Assembly (NCBI GenBank): GCA_023101885.1
Contig: JALPQD010000142.1
Span: 3,618,121-3,682,120, forward strand
Origin: Typhlomys cinereus
Lineage: Eukaryota > Chordata > Mammalia > Rodentia > Platacanthomyidae
Direction: 5' to 3'
DNA length: 64,000 bases
Positions 22,814 through 34,378 of this stretch are shown here, piece by piece (within the stretch, counting starts at the first letter, position 1; each line of letters starts with the position of its first letter). The position numbers and the translations under genes are program-made. The notes beneath the pieces are model-generated. The model was not told the origin of the DNA. It saw only the letters and a list, made by a program, of their open reading frames with translations, and ran no database searches.

Positions 22814-23731
22814 AATCTTTCAGATATTACAGCAGGTATGTAAGAGCTACCTGGTGATAAATCTATTCCCATTTCTCCATTGACCGATCATTTTGAGTAT
22901 ATTTTTTATTTGTCTATATTTCACTGTTAGATGGATTCTTCTTGTAACATAGTCACTTCTTTTACTTAATAAAATAATTTGTATAAAAAATAAAGCCTCC
23001 CCATATGACAACCATTGACACATATGACTATTTTATATTAAATCACTTTGCCAATATGATTGAGCTTGGATCATGAGATGGGGACATTAATCTGGATTAG
23101 CCGTGTCACTCAATAGAAAGAAGCCAAACATTAAGAAAATCAGAGGTCCAGATGTGATAGAACCCAGGCTCTGAACTCTGAACTTCTCCAGAAGTAAGTG
23201 AAAGAAATTGAATCATTCTCCCTAGAAATATCCAGAAGCAAACTAAAATACTAATTGCCTTTAGATTTGAACCTTCTGCAACTATAGCATAATAAAATGT
23301 AAGTTTTAAACTTGTTTATTTGCAATCATGTTACAAGGCAGAAAGTTCCTCCAGATTTTCTCACTCAAAAGCCATTCAATTTTTTTGTCCCCTTACTTCT
23401 GATTTTGCAAATATTTTACTTGCTTGTGCACTTTGCTTTATTCTCTATTTTTTTATTTTAGTAAACTACATCTTGATCACTTTTCTTCAAAGATCTTTTT
23501 AAATGGCTACCAATATAATGACTCAGTATAATTCAAAACTTTGAATGTTTTTCTATGTTATTTACTATGAAACTTTTATCAATTCTATATTTCAAATAAC
23601 TAAACCACCCAATATAACAAAAGATTTATGTAACATATGATGTATAGGCAAAGATTCACATTTTTCCACATGGCCATTTAATAATTCTAGTATTACTATT
23701 GATAAATACATGTTACAAAATTTGTTCACTT
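22814..23731. other. Unassigned DNA
   Basis: AT-rich, no supported gene or repeat. Confidence 0.4.
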
Positions 23732-25039
23732 AAAAAGCTATGCATTCTTCTAATATTAGGCCAGAGACTATAAAAACCATAGTTGAAAGGGTAGGGAACT
23801 CCCTCGAGCTGATTGGGCTAAGCCAACTGTTCCTAACAGAAATCCAATAGCCCAGGCATCAGAACCAACACTCAACAAATGGGATCTTATGAAATTAAAG
23901 AGCTTCCATTCAGATAAAGAGATTGTAAGCCACAGAATGGGAGAAAATCTTCACTAGCCACACATCTTATAAAGCTCTATTATCCAGAATGCACAAAGAA
24001 TTTTAAAAAACTAAACACCAAGGAGAAAAACAGCCCAATTAAAAATGGGCCTCGGGACTCAGAAGAAATTTTTCCAGGGACAAAGTAATATGTCTAACAA
24101 ATACCTTAAAAAATACTCCACATCCCTAGCAATCTCGGAAATGCAAATCAAAAGTTCCCTGAGATATCATCTCAGGTCAGTCAGGATTGCAAAAATCCAC
24201 AATAAAAACAATACCAAATGCTGGAGAGGATGTGGATAGAAGGGAGCTCTCATATGTTGCTGGAGGGAAAGCAGGCTTATACAACCACTCTAGGGATCAG
24301 TATGGCGATTTCTAAAAAAGATTGAAATTCCATATCACTTCTGGAAATAATCCCCAATAATGCAGAAATTCACTACAGTCACATGAGCACAACCATGTTC
24401 ATTGCAGCACTATTTACAATAGCAAAGTCAATCAACTCAAATGCCCAGCAGTTGACAAATGGATAAGGAAAATATGGTACATTTATATGATGGAATACTA
24501 CCTAGCCATCACAAAAGGTCAATTAATGAAATTTTCTGGGAAATGGGTTGAACAAATTTCATCCATATGGATGCAACATATTCCACACACATTACAGCTG
24601 CAGCAGCCAGAATTAGACTTTGCTGATCTGCACAATAGCTGACATATCAACGACCGCCCAAAGTCTAGCATAGATCACAGAAGAGAAGACTCCAGGCAGT
24701 ATGATCCTTAGAGGCAAGGGATTAAACAGTCATAATAGAGTTCCCATACTAACAGGGAGCCCCAAAAGAGGCTCAGGGCTCTGCCACTGGGTCATGAACC
24801 CTCACTAGAATGGAGGACTCAGAGGGAGATTTGGCATTAATACAAAAGGATGCTCCAGGGGATAGGAGGGAGGAAGGGGGAGGCACTGGGAGAATGGGAC
24901 GGAGGGAGAGGATGAAAGGAAAGGGGAATGGGAGAGAGTGCAAGGGGGGACAACTAGGGAATGGAGGGGGAAGGGGAAGACTTTGTACCTATTGCTTAGG
25001 AAAAAAAATATGGGAGGAAAAAAAGTTATCCATTCTTCT
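23732..25039 (+). mobile_element. L1, 5'-truncated and internally deleted
   Basis: The L1 body is at 23752-25019, between 20-bp TSDs at 23732-23751 and 25020-25039 (two mismatches). It holds the C-terminal third of ORF2 (to about 24560), then jumps to the distal 3' UTR (attccacacacattacagct), the polypurine tract (24856-24980), a terminal motif (gtacctattgcttagg) and an A-rich tail. Compared with the copy at 1-1606, about 700 bp of ORF2 end and proximal 3' UTR are missing at about 24575. Confidence 0.9.
23800..24560 (+). pseudogene. L1 ORF2 C-terminal pseudogene
   Basis: This is the region that follows the reverse transcriptase in L1 ORF2. One open stretch at 24045-24239 reads QKKFFQGQ, EMQIKSSLRYHL and WRGCG (cysteine motif), and matching sequence continues with scattered stops to the block for MEYYLAIT near 24500. 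Upstream, 23850-23990 matches the ORF2 stretch around STNGIL and EWEKIFTS. Frameshifts and stops are frequent, so no product is expected. Confidence 0.88.
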
Positions 25040-25410
25040 GTGTGTTTCTAAGCACCCACTTCCCTTTTCTTGGTTTATTTCAATATTTTTCACCATTATG
25101 GTGCTGTCATGATTAGTGTCATTTTTAAATAAATCTTGATGTAAGGTATATATGAATCCTATCGTTTTTGTACAGTATTATGTTGGTTATGAAATTTAAG
25201 AATTATTCAGTTGGGAAAGTGATAGGGATTTTAATGCAATCACACATCAATTTGGAAATGTTGTAATTTTAGTAATGCTATAAATCCAGAATATACCTAA
25301 AGTTGTTTCAAATTTTAATAGTATTTTAATATGTAGTAAGCTTATCATGTGTTTGTAAAATTTTAACAAAGTATTTCATTTTTATCAGTTCTTAATTCTA
25401 AATATTTATT
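25040..25410. other. Unassigned DNA
   Basis: AT-rich, nothing recognised. Confidence 0.4.
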
Positions 25411-25520
25411 AGCTGGCAAGTTGACTCAGTGGGTAAGTGCTCTTGCTAATTAAGCATGAGACCAGAATTCAATATTCAGTCACTAAGAAAAAGGCTTGCA
25501 TGACTGAGCATAAAAAAAAC
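25411..25520 (+). mobile_element. tRNA-derived SINE (ID/B4-like), diverged
   Basis: agctggcaagttgactcagt gives the head with a box A-like segment, followed by taagtgctcttgcta, agaattcaatattcagtca (degenerate box B) and an A-rich end at about 25511. Confidence 0.65.
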
Positions 25521-28009
25521 AATATGTTGTAACTATTCATTCATCCTTGAAACAATGATACTACATAATCAGAGGTGATATGAGGGAAATAAGTCATTGA
25601 TGACTGGCTTATAAGAACTGTTAGGGACAGTTGATATTGTTAACTGATGTCTTCATGAATATCAGGGACTGAAGTACGACATAGGAAAGGGAGGCAACTG
25701 GAGGAATGAGCCATGAGAAAAGGTTGTGATGCCCAGTGGATCTGTTCACATGGACTTGTGATCACACAGTGTTAGGGAAAAAGATAATTTGATGGGCATG
25801 AGTTTCAGATGAGTCTCAGTGTAGAATATGTTCTTTATGATATAGGAAAAACTCTATCATATCTGAGTGGCACTAGTTAGCATGCAGAGAGTTATAAAAT
25901 AAATTTTAACAATCAAATTGAAATTATAAAAAGAGGAAAGTAGACCATAGACTATCAAAATCACTCGAGAGGAAAACTGGTATATTTGATCTGAATCAGG
26001 GAATCTAGGGGAAAAAGAAACTAAAGAATGTAAATGCCATGCTGTCAAATTTGATAAAGCTTTAAACCACATGTAATAGTTTATGGAAGAAATTACTAAG
26101 CTTATCTAAGAATGGTCAGTTTTTCCTCCCCAAGGTATGTGATAGAAAGTACCCTGGAATAGAGTTTGCCAATCAGTGCCCTTTCAACATCCAAGTGCCT
26201 CTGAAAGAAATTAGGTGACCATGGTGCTAACATGTGTAAGCTCTCAGAAACAGGGAGACTTCAGGGATAGCCCTAGTAAGGAATAGTGAACTAGCTCTGC
26301 CACGACATCAAGAGTGTACAGGAGTCTTTGCTGGTAGAAGAACCAAAATGAGGAGCCATTTGGTTCATGGACAATTTCTTTGGATTATGAAGAGCTAAAT
26401 GGTGCGATTTTTCCCACCCATATTGTTGGATCTAACATTATTCTTCTGATGAAGCAATTCATGCAGTCAGGATATTTATATGGGGCATTGCTAACATTTA
26501 ATTTTTAGTATCCACATAGCTGCCTAAGATCAATTGGTACTTCCATAGAATAGATGATTTTGTGACTTTAGAGACCCTGACAATACCTTGTTAAAAAAAG
26601 GTTTTTAATAATTATAACCTGTACTATTAACCCTGCATGTCATTTTAACCTATAATACCAACTACTTGTAAATTCATCTGGAAATATAGTGCAGATATTT
26701 CAAATAAGAAACTGTAACAGTCCCATACTCTGTGAATGGGAAAATCCACTCTCAGGAACCATAAGATTGTCAGATAAAAATAGTACTGCCATGCATGTGT
26801 AATTTTTCTAAAAGATATTGGCTAGGAAATCTCCTTAGGACCCACAGAGACTAAGGCTATTGCCACTGGTGTTGGCTGTTTATCAGAATCCCTGTTAGTG
26901 AAGTCATTATATATTTTGTCTATAGGACATGGAGAAACCAAGCTGGGTGTAACCTGGAATCTCCCTCCATGCTATCTACATGTCATAATCCCAAAAGACT
27001 CCATGTAGGTAGCATGAGGCAAATTGTTACCATCAGTCCTTTTTACCTACTCAGGAGCCCTGAGTACTACAATATCAACATGCTTGGTAAGATATTCATA
27101 CTGAAGTAATATTGATACAGCTATTATGGGAGCAACCAACTATCTTCTGTTTGAATATAAGACCAAATTTATACAAGGAAATCCACATTTGGTAATCTAA
27201 GCCAAGCAGAAACCTATGCCCTGGGTGGACATTGGCTGTGGAAGAGAGGCTACTGCAATTAGCGTGGAATGGATGTGATGTGACTATTAATTTGCCTACT
27301 AAGCATTGGTTTTTATACACATAAATTGCTACTACAAATCGCCTAATTATACAGTATTATTAGTAGTTGGTCATAGAGGGAGATGTGGTTTTGAGTGGGC
27401 AATGTTTTGTAGAGATTTGTAATTTGTCAAACTCTTGAGAATAAGTGACTATTTCTGTGATACAGTGGTTTAATGTCTGGTGATAGATGGAGGGAAATAA
27501 TCAGGTGCATATTGCTCCATCTATGGGTCAAGTGACATAATGGAGGAGGGGACAGAAGGAACGTAAAGTCAGAGGCAGGGACAAAATTAACAAACAGCTA
27601 TTTGATCTTAATTTACACATAGTTTCATGCAGGTAAGAGGAATATTTTAAGATTTCAGATATAAGTAAAAATAAAATGCTTAGGACATAGATGAAATTTA
27701 TAATGTTCAGGAATTTCCTGAATTTTGGAAGATTCACATCCCCTCATCAATGTTATAGAAGTAGTGATGATTGGTGGATAGAGGAGACTCTGCCTGGAAT
27801 AACAGGCTGCATGTCTGCAGGGAAATTCAGGGATTCAGTTATTAATTTGTTGTCAGCTGTCGCCCTGTTTAGACGGGATTTTCAGTGACATAGAAGCTTA
27901 TGCGTCTGTCGTTAACTCCTGGAAACTCTCACTGGCTCACTGAACTAAATTTATGTATAGCTATTCATTTTTCCTTATTTATTTTATTTTTACTCCTGTA
28001 TTCCCAGTG

Positions 28010-28011
<2 letters not shown>
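25521..28011. other. Unassigned DNA
   Basis: About 2.5 kb of unique-looking sequence. Short open frames (60-75 codons) have no recognisable domain. No RNA gene seen. Confidence 0.4.

Positions 28012-28058
<47 letters not shown>
28012..28058. repeat. (TG)n microsatellite
   Basis: Uninterrupted TG run of about 46 bases. The frame crossing it on the other strand is repeat, not protein. Confidence 0.97.
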
Positions 28059-28605
28059 GAGTAAATGACTGAATATAAGGAGAGAAAAAGAAAGCATGCA
28101 AAGAAAAACAGCTGTTTGTTACCATAGTTATCTTGTTTCCACATAGTTATCACAAGATTTTAAATAATTTCCCTAGGAGATTATAGCAAGGCTAACCAAA
28201 ACAAGTTTGTGATGTATTACCTAAAAACCAATTATCATGAGATAGATGTTTATCAGTAGAGAAAACTCCAGGAGTTCATATACCTGTTCTGACAAAATAT
28301 GCTCATAAATTTTGTGATATACAATGACTCTTGTTACGGCAGTAGTGCAGAAGACAGACACCTCATGAGACAGGGAATGAATGCTCGAGGTTTTATGACT
28401 GAAAAATTGGGAAGGACCATGTCATCACGTGGAAGTCATTTGAACCAAATCTGACCAGGTTTATCAACATCATCTTATGATCCAACAGTGATTTAGTGAT
28501 CATGTCAAGTAGTTCCTGGCCTTGGGGACTGTTCACTACTTTTTAACACAATTCCAACTATAATTTCTGAGGTTCTTGTGCCCATTGAAGATTTAAAAAC
28601 ATAAG
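28059..28605. other. Unassigned DNA
   Basis: Nothing recognised. Confidence 0.4.
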
Positions 28606-28893
28606 TTGGGGGCTGGAAAGATGGCTCAGGGGTTAAACCTATATCTCTCAAGCAGGAGGTCCTAAGTTTACCACAGAATCCCATGAGGAAAAAAAGTCAG
28701 GCTGAAATGGCAGTGGCCTGTAATTGGGCTTTGTAAGGCAGAACCTGGGAAACTTCCAAAGCAAGGTAAAGAAGAAGTAGAGCAAGCCAGAGTAATTCCT
28801 GAAGTCACCCTTTGGTCTCCACAGGCACACATAATACTCTCTGACACATACAGACACATGGATACATACATGCAAAACTAAAAAAAAACACAT
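28606..28893 (+). mobile_element. B4-like tRNA-headed SINE
   Basis: It begins gggggctggaaagatggctc (box A region) and continues with ggttaaacctatatctctca, a degenerate box B, the body to ctttggtctccacaggcaca and an A-rich tail near 28885. It is the only clear plus-strand full-length relative of the minus-strand SINEs in this window. Confidence 0.8.
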
Positions 28894-31800
28894 AAATTTG
28901 ATTATTCATGATGTTACCCTCTATGGCCATGCACCCTCAAGTGTTCTCTTATATACATTACTATATCTATGTAAACACACTTAGACACATAGTATTAATC
29001 GAGGGCTATAAACATCTGTTGCAAAAGTCAGTATTTTCCTCAGATTCATGTGTTTTGAAATTTAGTATCTCTGTAATCAATCTGCAGTCAGATTCTGAGC
29101 AGGAACCCTTATCATAATAACCTTCTACCTTGGAAGAACTAAGCATTCGCATTTCTGTAACAAACAAGTTCTTTAGAGAATTCTAAATTAGGCTCCTTCT
29201 ATTTCCAAGTTCTTTGACCATACAAATTTCTCAACAGTTTATAAATGATTCACATTTTCCCAGACTAAGTCTTTGATGCAGCCTTTCCATGACGTTGATA
29301 ATATAATCACAGGTCATTTCTGAAATATGCTAAAGTAAACATGATAATTGTTATTCTTCAGATCTCCCCAGAAGCAATGATTATTTTTTCTTCCAAAGGA
29401 ATCAATAATCAAAATATAGATCAAATGAAAGCTAATGAAGTATAAGTACATCTATAAGTGAATAAAAATTTTACATACATAATAAAAATAGATATAAGAC
29501 ATTAGTGTCAATGAAATCCTGAAATGCTTTTTGACTCATAAAAGTGTGTATCTTGAAATATTCAAATTAATAATAGCATGTTAGTATTGTTTTCAACTTT
29601 CTTGCTAATTCATGTTTAAAGAGGTAAAGAACTGATGCACAAGGATGAATAAAGACGCAGTCATCATTGGCCACAGGATTTCATGTAATCATGAGAACAA
29701 TGTGGTTTAGACCTTTCATCTAATACTGAGAGGGAAGCACATGATGAAGACTGAGGTCAGACTTAAATGTCTAAAAACATGGTATGAATACCATAAGAAA
29801 GGACACAATGATCCTATTTGAACTTATCTAGAAACAGAACTTTTCTCCACATGGAAATTTCCAGCTCACACTTTTCACTAAGGAGAACCACAGTCAGAAT
29901 TTCTTCCCACTTGTGGATGGCATCAAGCTTTTAATGTTGAATCCCTTACACCCCAAGATATCTTAAAGGAAAAGCATATGTTGACAATCATCTATATCCT
30001 TGAACATTTAAGCAACTTGATAAGTGAATCCACTGGATAACACTGAAATTAGTAACAACTGTCACTTCTCCACAATTGCATTCTGCTGTTTTAAATAATA
30101 AAATAGTACATTTTAAGAATATGCAGTCAATGAAACATGTTACTGGTGAGAGAGAATGTGTATGTGTATTTGTGTGCCTGTGCATGCGTCCTTAGTTTCT
30201 GTAAGCAGACTACCTTTTCTGAAAAATTGCAGCCACCCCATGGCTCCTATAAATAGATAGCTTGTCCAAACCTCTAGATTCTATTATTAGCAATTAGATA
30301 GATAACAACTAATAGGCACTCACTATGCTAATTGCACAGCATCTGAGTTCTTCAGAGACCCCTGCTATTTTGTGGTCTTTTTAACAGCAAAAATGGAACT
30401 GTAAAATCTATCATCTTTATTTTGTACAATTTTGTCAAAATTATGATTTAATAGTAATAGAATTTTTTTACAGCTAGGCAATTTCTCCTGGTTTTTATCC
30501 CAAAGTCACATCAAGTGAACCTGGGTCCATGATGAATGTCTACATTAAAGCTATCATTGCTAATAGTATTCCATATCATTTGTCTTTGGTTCCGTGGGAC
30601 CAAATTACAATCACCACATGACTGTAGCTTATCTTGTGATTAATGATGGTTTTACTAAGTCACTGACAGCGAAGCTTCTGGGAGGAAAATGGTAATACGG
30701 TTTGAAATTTTACATTGCAATATTGAAAAAGTCATTACTTGGTTTTCAAAAAGATGGTTAATTTGTGCAAGATGGGGTAGAAATCTAGTCCCTTAACCAC
30801 AAGGGAGAAGAATTTCTGAAGATAACTATCTAATTCTTTAAAACTGAGAGATGCTATATATAGCATGAAAAAGATTCTGTGTGTATGGAAAAAAGGCTCA
30901 AACACATTCTAAAATGGACACTGAGATTTCACACATGAATAAAAGTCCAATTAAAAAGCATAAGGAATCAGAAATCCAGTAGAAATATTAAATTGGACAA
31001 TATATTGAAGAGCATTCTGTGTGATATATTAGAGTTTCAGAGAACTTGGTTCGGTTCCTTTGAGATTCCTTTGTGTACATCTAAATCATTAATAAAGCAA
31101 TATTGCCGGTATCCATTGGACTTTTGATCTTTTCTCCTAAATTACCTCAGTTTCAGAACCAATATGAATTTACATATTAGCACTAAAACTAATTGACATT
31201 GCTTCTTTTTAAATAAAAAGATATTTAAATTCATTTTGCCTCAGGAAATAGGTGGCTGATATCAAGATATTTATTTTGATTGAAACTTTATCTCTCTACA
31301 TTAAATTCCAAACTTTTTCTATTTTCTATAAAAGTTGTTTCAGTTAAATTCATGATAATAGACTATTTGCAACTGAAATGTCCATAAACAATCTTGAAAT
31401 TCTGAGAATAAGTCACAAATGGCTTTGTTATTTTGTAGTCCTATAAAAATAGAACAGTTGTATCTGAAAATGCATTTCCATCCTTTCACCAAGTCAATTG
31501 ACCATGACTTCTATGATTGAAATGGTCAAAATATGTCCATCTTTCAAAAGCCCATATTCATCCAAGTGACTGCAAAACTGGCAATTCTAAATCAGATTGT
31601 TATTTGATTTCTGTGTCTCTCATGCTAGATTAGCTACAAAAAAAATTTTGGAGGCATGTTGTCTCTCTATATGTACACTGACAAGAATATTTAGCTTATT
31701 GCTTGTTATGATATTGCCTGAATAGTAAAAGTATATACAAAAAATCAGTATTCCCTAGTCATGATTGTTCTTTGCATAAATGTGGCTTCTGTAACTAATG

Positions 31801-32335
31801 ACATAATCAAAAGTTTGAGGCCCTCACTGAGAAATCTGGGCACATGGTCAAGTCTCCGTTCACTCTAGTGTTTAGAAGGCTAATTATTGTAACAATATTC
31901 AGTGATTTTACTGTGCTACAGGAGCATAATGACGCCAGTGAAACATTTATTATAAACACATTTGCCTCCTAAAACCTATAAAAGAAGGGTATTACTAAAT
32001 TTGACCATCTTTTCTTAGTGATGTTGGGAATATTAATTTGTCCTTGCTTAAAAAGTTATTTGATTCAATTTTCTCATTACAATCATTTAATTTATTGCTT
32101 CAAATAATAAAGCAGACAGACTTGACAGTTAAAATTAGTGATGAAAAGTAACTGATGATGTGAATGTGTGTGTGCTCATACACTTGAGTGCATGCACAAT
32201 TACTTGTTTGCTGGTGTATTAAGGCCTCAGACATTACACCTCACAATAATTTATATTTTCATATATTACTAAAAGTTCATAATTAAAAAGTCTATCTTCT
32301 TAATCTTTCCATAGGTTCTTAGCAATTTTATTACA
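28894..32335. other. Unassigned DNA
   Basis: About 3.4 kb without a recognisable gene, RNA gene or transposon. CpG is rare and AT content is high. Some short TG-rich spots (30160-30190, 32163-32175) are too short to be called microsatellites. Confidence 0.4.
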
Positions 32336-32807
32336 TTTCTTGCCTAGTCATACAAACGCAGTAGGTACCCCTTTCTTCACCCTTCTCCTCCTTTCCACCA
32401 TTGTCCCCCATTGCACTTGCCCTCCTTTCCCACTCCCCTACCCTTTTTCCTTCCATCCTCTTCTCTTGGTGTTTCTTGCTTTCCCCCTCCCATCCTTCAG
32501 AGCATCTGTTTATGTGGGCATTGAATTTCCCTTTGTCATCTATATTAGTGAGGATTCAGAACTCAGTGGCATAGCTTGGAGCCCCTTCTTGAGCTGCCCG
32601 CTAATATGAGAGCTCTATTATGACTGTTTAACCCCTTGCCTCTAAGGATCATACTGCCTGAAACCTTTTCCCCTGTGATCCATGCAAGAATTTTTTGGGG
32701 GAAGGTGTTGACACATTAGCCATTGCGTGGGTCAGGCAAGGTCCAATCACATTGTGGCTATGTTCTGACTGTTGCAGCCCTGACTTGTGTGAGCAAAGTT
32801 CAATTTT
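32336..32807 (-). mobile_element. L1 3' UTR, antisense, intermediate age
   Basis: The plus strand starts with ctagtcatacaaacgcagta, the complement of the L1 terminal motif, then a C/T-rich tract (complement of the polypurine tract, 32380-32500), ccttgcctctaaggatcat and gccctgacttgtgtgagcaa. The order mirrors the copies at 17030 and 24590. Confidence 0.85.
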
Positions 32808-33975
32808 TTTTCATTCTTTATTTATTCTTTAACAACTTCATACATATATGCAATGTATTCTAATTACTCTTACACTCCAATGTCTCTTGTCTCCTTGTCC
32901 CCCTGTTTCCTACCAATGTATTTCTCACATTCATGTCTTTCCCATTGTCGTGAGCTTATTCAGGGTCGTCATGTGTAAGGGACTGTAAGCACTCACTGGA
33001 CCCTGGTGGGATCACCAGTTGGTATACAACTGAAGACAATCACTTCCCTTCTCCCTGAATCTATCAGTAGCCAATAATTTAGCAGAATTGCTAGATGGGT
33101 TCTAACGAGCCATTCCCCTGCTGTTAGCTATTAGGGCCAGTCTAGTATAAGCCCAGTACACATAACTATAGCTGCTGTGAATTCATGATTCCAACGGTCA
33201 TATCATGATAGCATTTTAGGGTGTTTCTCCTTTGTATTTTGAGTCTTACATTCTTCATGTCTCCTTTTCTATGAGACTCCCAGAACCTTATAGATGGTAG
33301 TGTAGGTATCTTGTAAAGGACTGAGCACTCAACAGTCATTTATTCACAGAACTTTGAGTATCCATGAGCCTGCATTGACTACAGTTTACTGAACAGGAAG
33401 GTTTTACAATTAAGGCTTAGAGTAGCATTTGTCTGTGAATATAAGCACAGATACTCAGATATTGCTTCATCTTATGTCTATTTAGCTCAACAACATTAAT
33501 AGTTGCCTATTAGCCTATCAGTTAACCAGGCTTGGGTTGCTTTTACCTAGTTTTTAATACTAGGCATGGAATTCCTGGTGTAAATAGGGCCTCAAAATCA
33601 AAGAGTGGTTGGTTACTCTATAACAGAGCTCTTGTGGGTTCACCTTGCATGTCAGGCATTATTGTTGGTAGATCCACATCTGGATAAAATCATTGTAGCT
33701 TTTTATATCCCAGCAAAAAGCAGACATAGACAGTACTAGACAGCTAGCCAGTAGGAAGGAGTTTCAATATCTCTACAGCTTAATTTCTCGGTATGTTGTA
33801 AAAAATGTGATATTATCACCATCTAGTTCTGGTGGACAACTCAGAGGGTAGGCAATAATCTGCACTGATTGGGATTCCAGAATCCACCCTGCTATCCCAT
33901 GCATAGTCCTAGAATTTTTGCTTTGTATCTCATTTCTACTGGGGCTAGTGTTACCTAGCCCTAAAGAGGATCTCC
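32808..33975 (-). mobile_element. Lx-like L1 3' UTR, antisense
   Basis: It follows the previous element directly and starts with its own T-rich end (ttttttttcattctttattt). The order cttcatacatatatgcaatg, gtcttgtctccttg-type sequence, ctgtgaattcatgattccaa, gtcttacattcttcatgtct and gagcactcaacagtcattta matches the antisense of Lx-family L1 3' UTRs as known from mouse. The piece to about 33975 is probably still L1 but fades. Confidence 0.75.
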
Positions 33976-34240
33976 ATTTAAATTCCTTTTATTTTTGTAT
34001 TTCTATGCATTTATTTTTATCCAAATTTTGCTCTGATTTTTCTTCCCCCACATACCTTCTCTACTACCCAGTCTCCATACACCCTACCTGACTCAACCTT
34101 TCTACCCTGAGTATTCCCCCTTTCTATTTTTGTTTACCTATGATCTACTTTCCCACTGCCTTGTGGTCGCCTACCCCAATTCTTCCTTTTTAATTTACTG
34201 AATTCTTTAGGTTCCCAAATTAAATGCACAGAACTACCTT

Positions 34241-34378
34241 GTTTTGGAGACAGAGTCTCATCAACCTTAAGCTCTCTGACTATGCTAGCTTGACATTCCA
34301 GACAGCCTGAAGCATGTAACCTCCTGTTCTCCAGAGCTGGAATGATAAAAAAAATCCCAAGACCCACTTCATCCAGCT
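34241..34378 (-). mobile_element. B1-like SINE, antisense, diverged
   Basis: ttttggagacagagtctcat is the complement of the B1/Alu 3' block (gactctgtctccaaaa). It is followed by complements of the central blocks (gacattccagacagcctgaa) and of the 5' block. Old. Confidence 0.65.
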
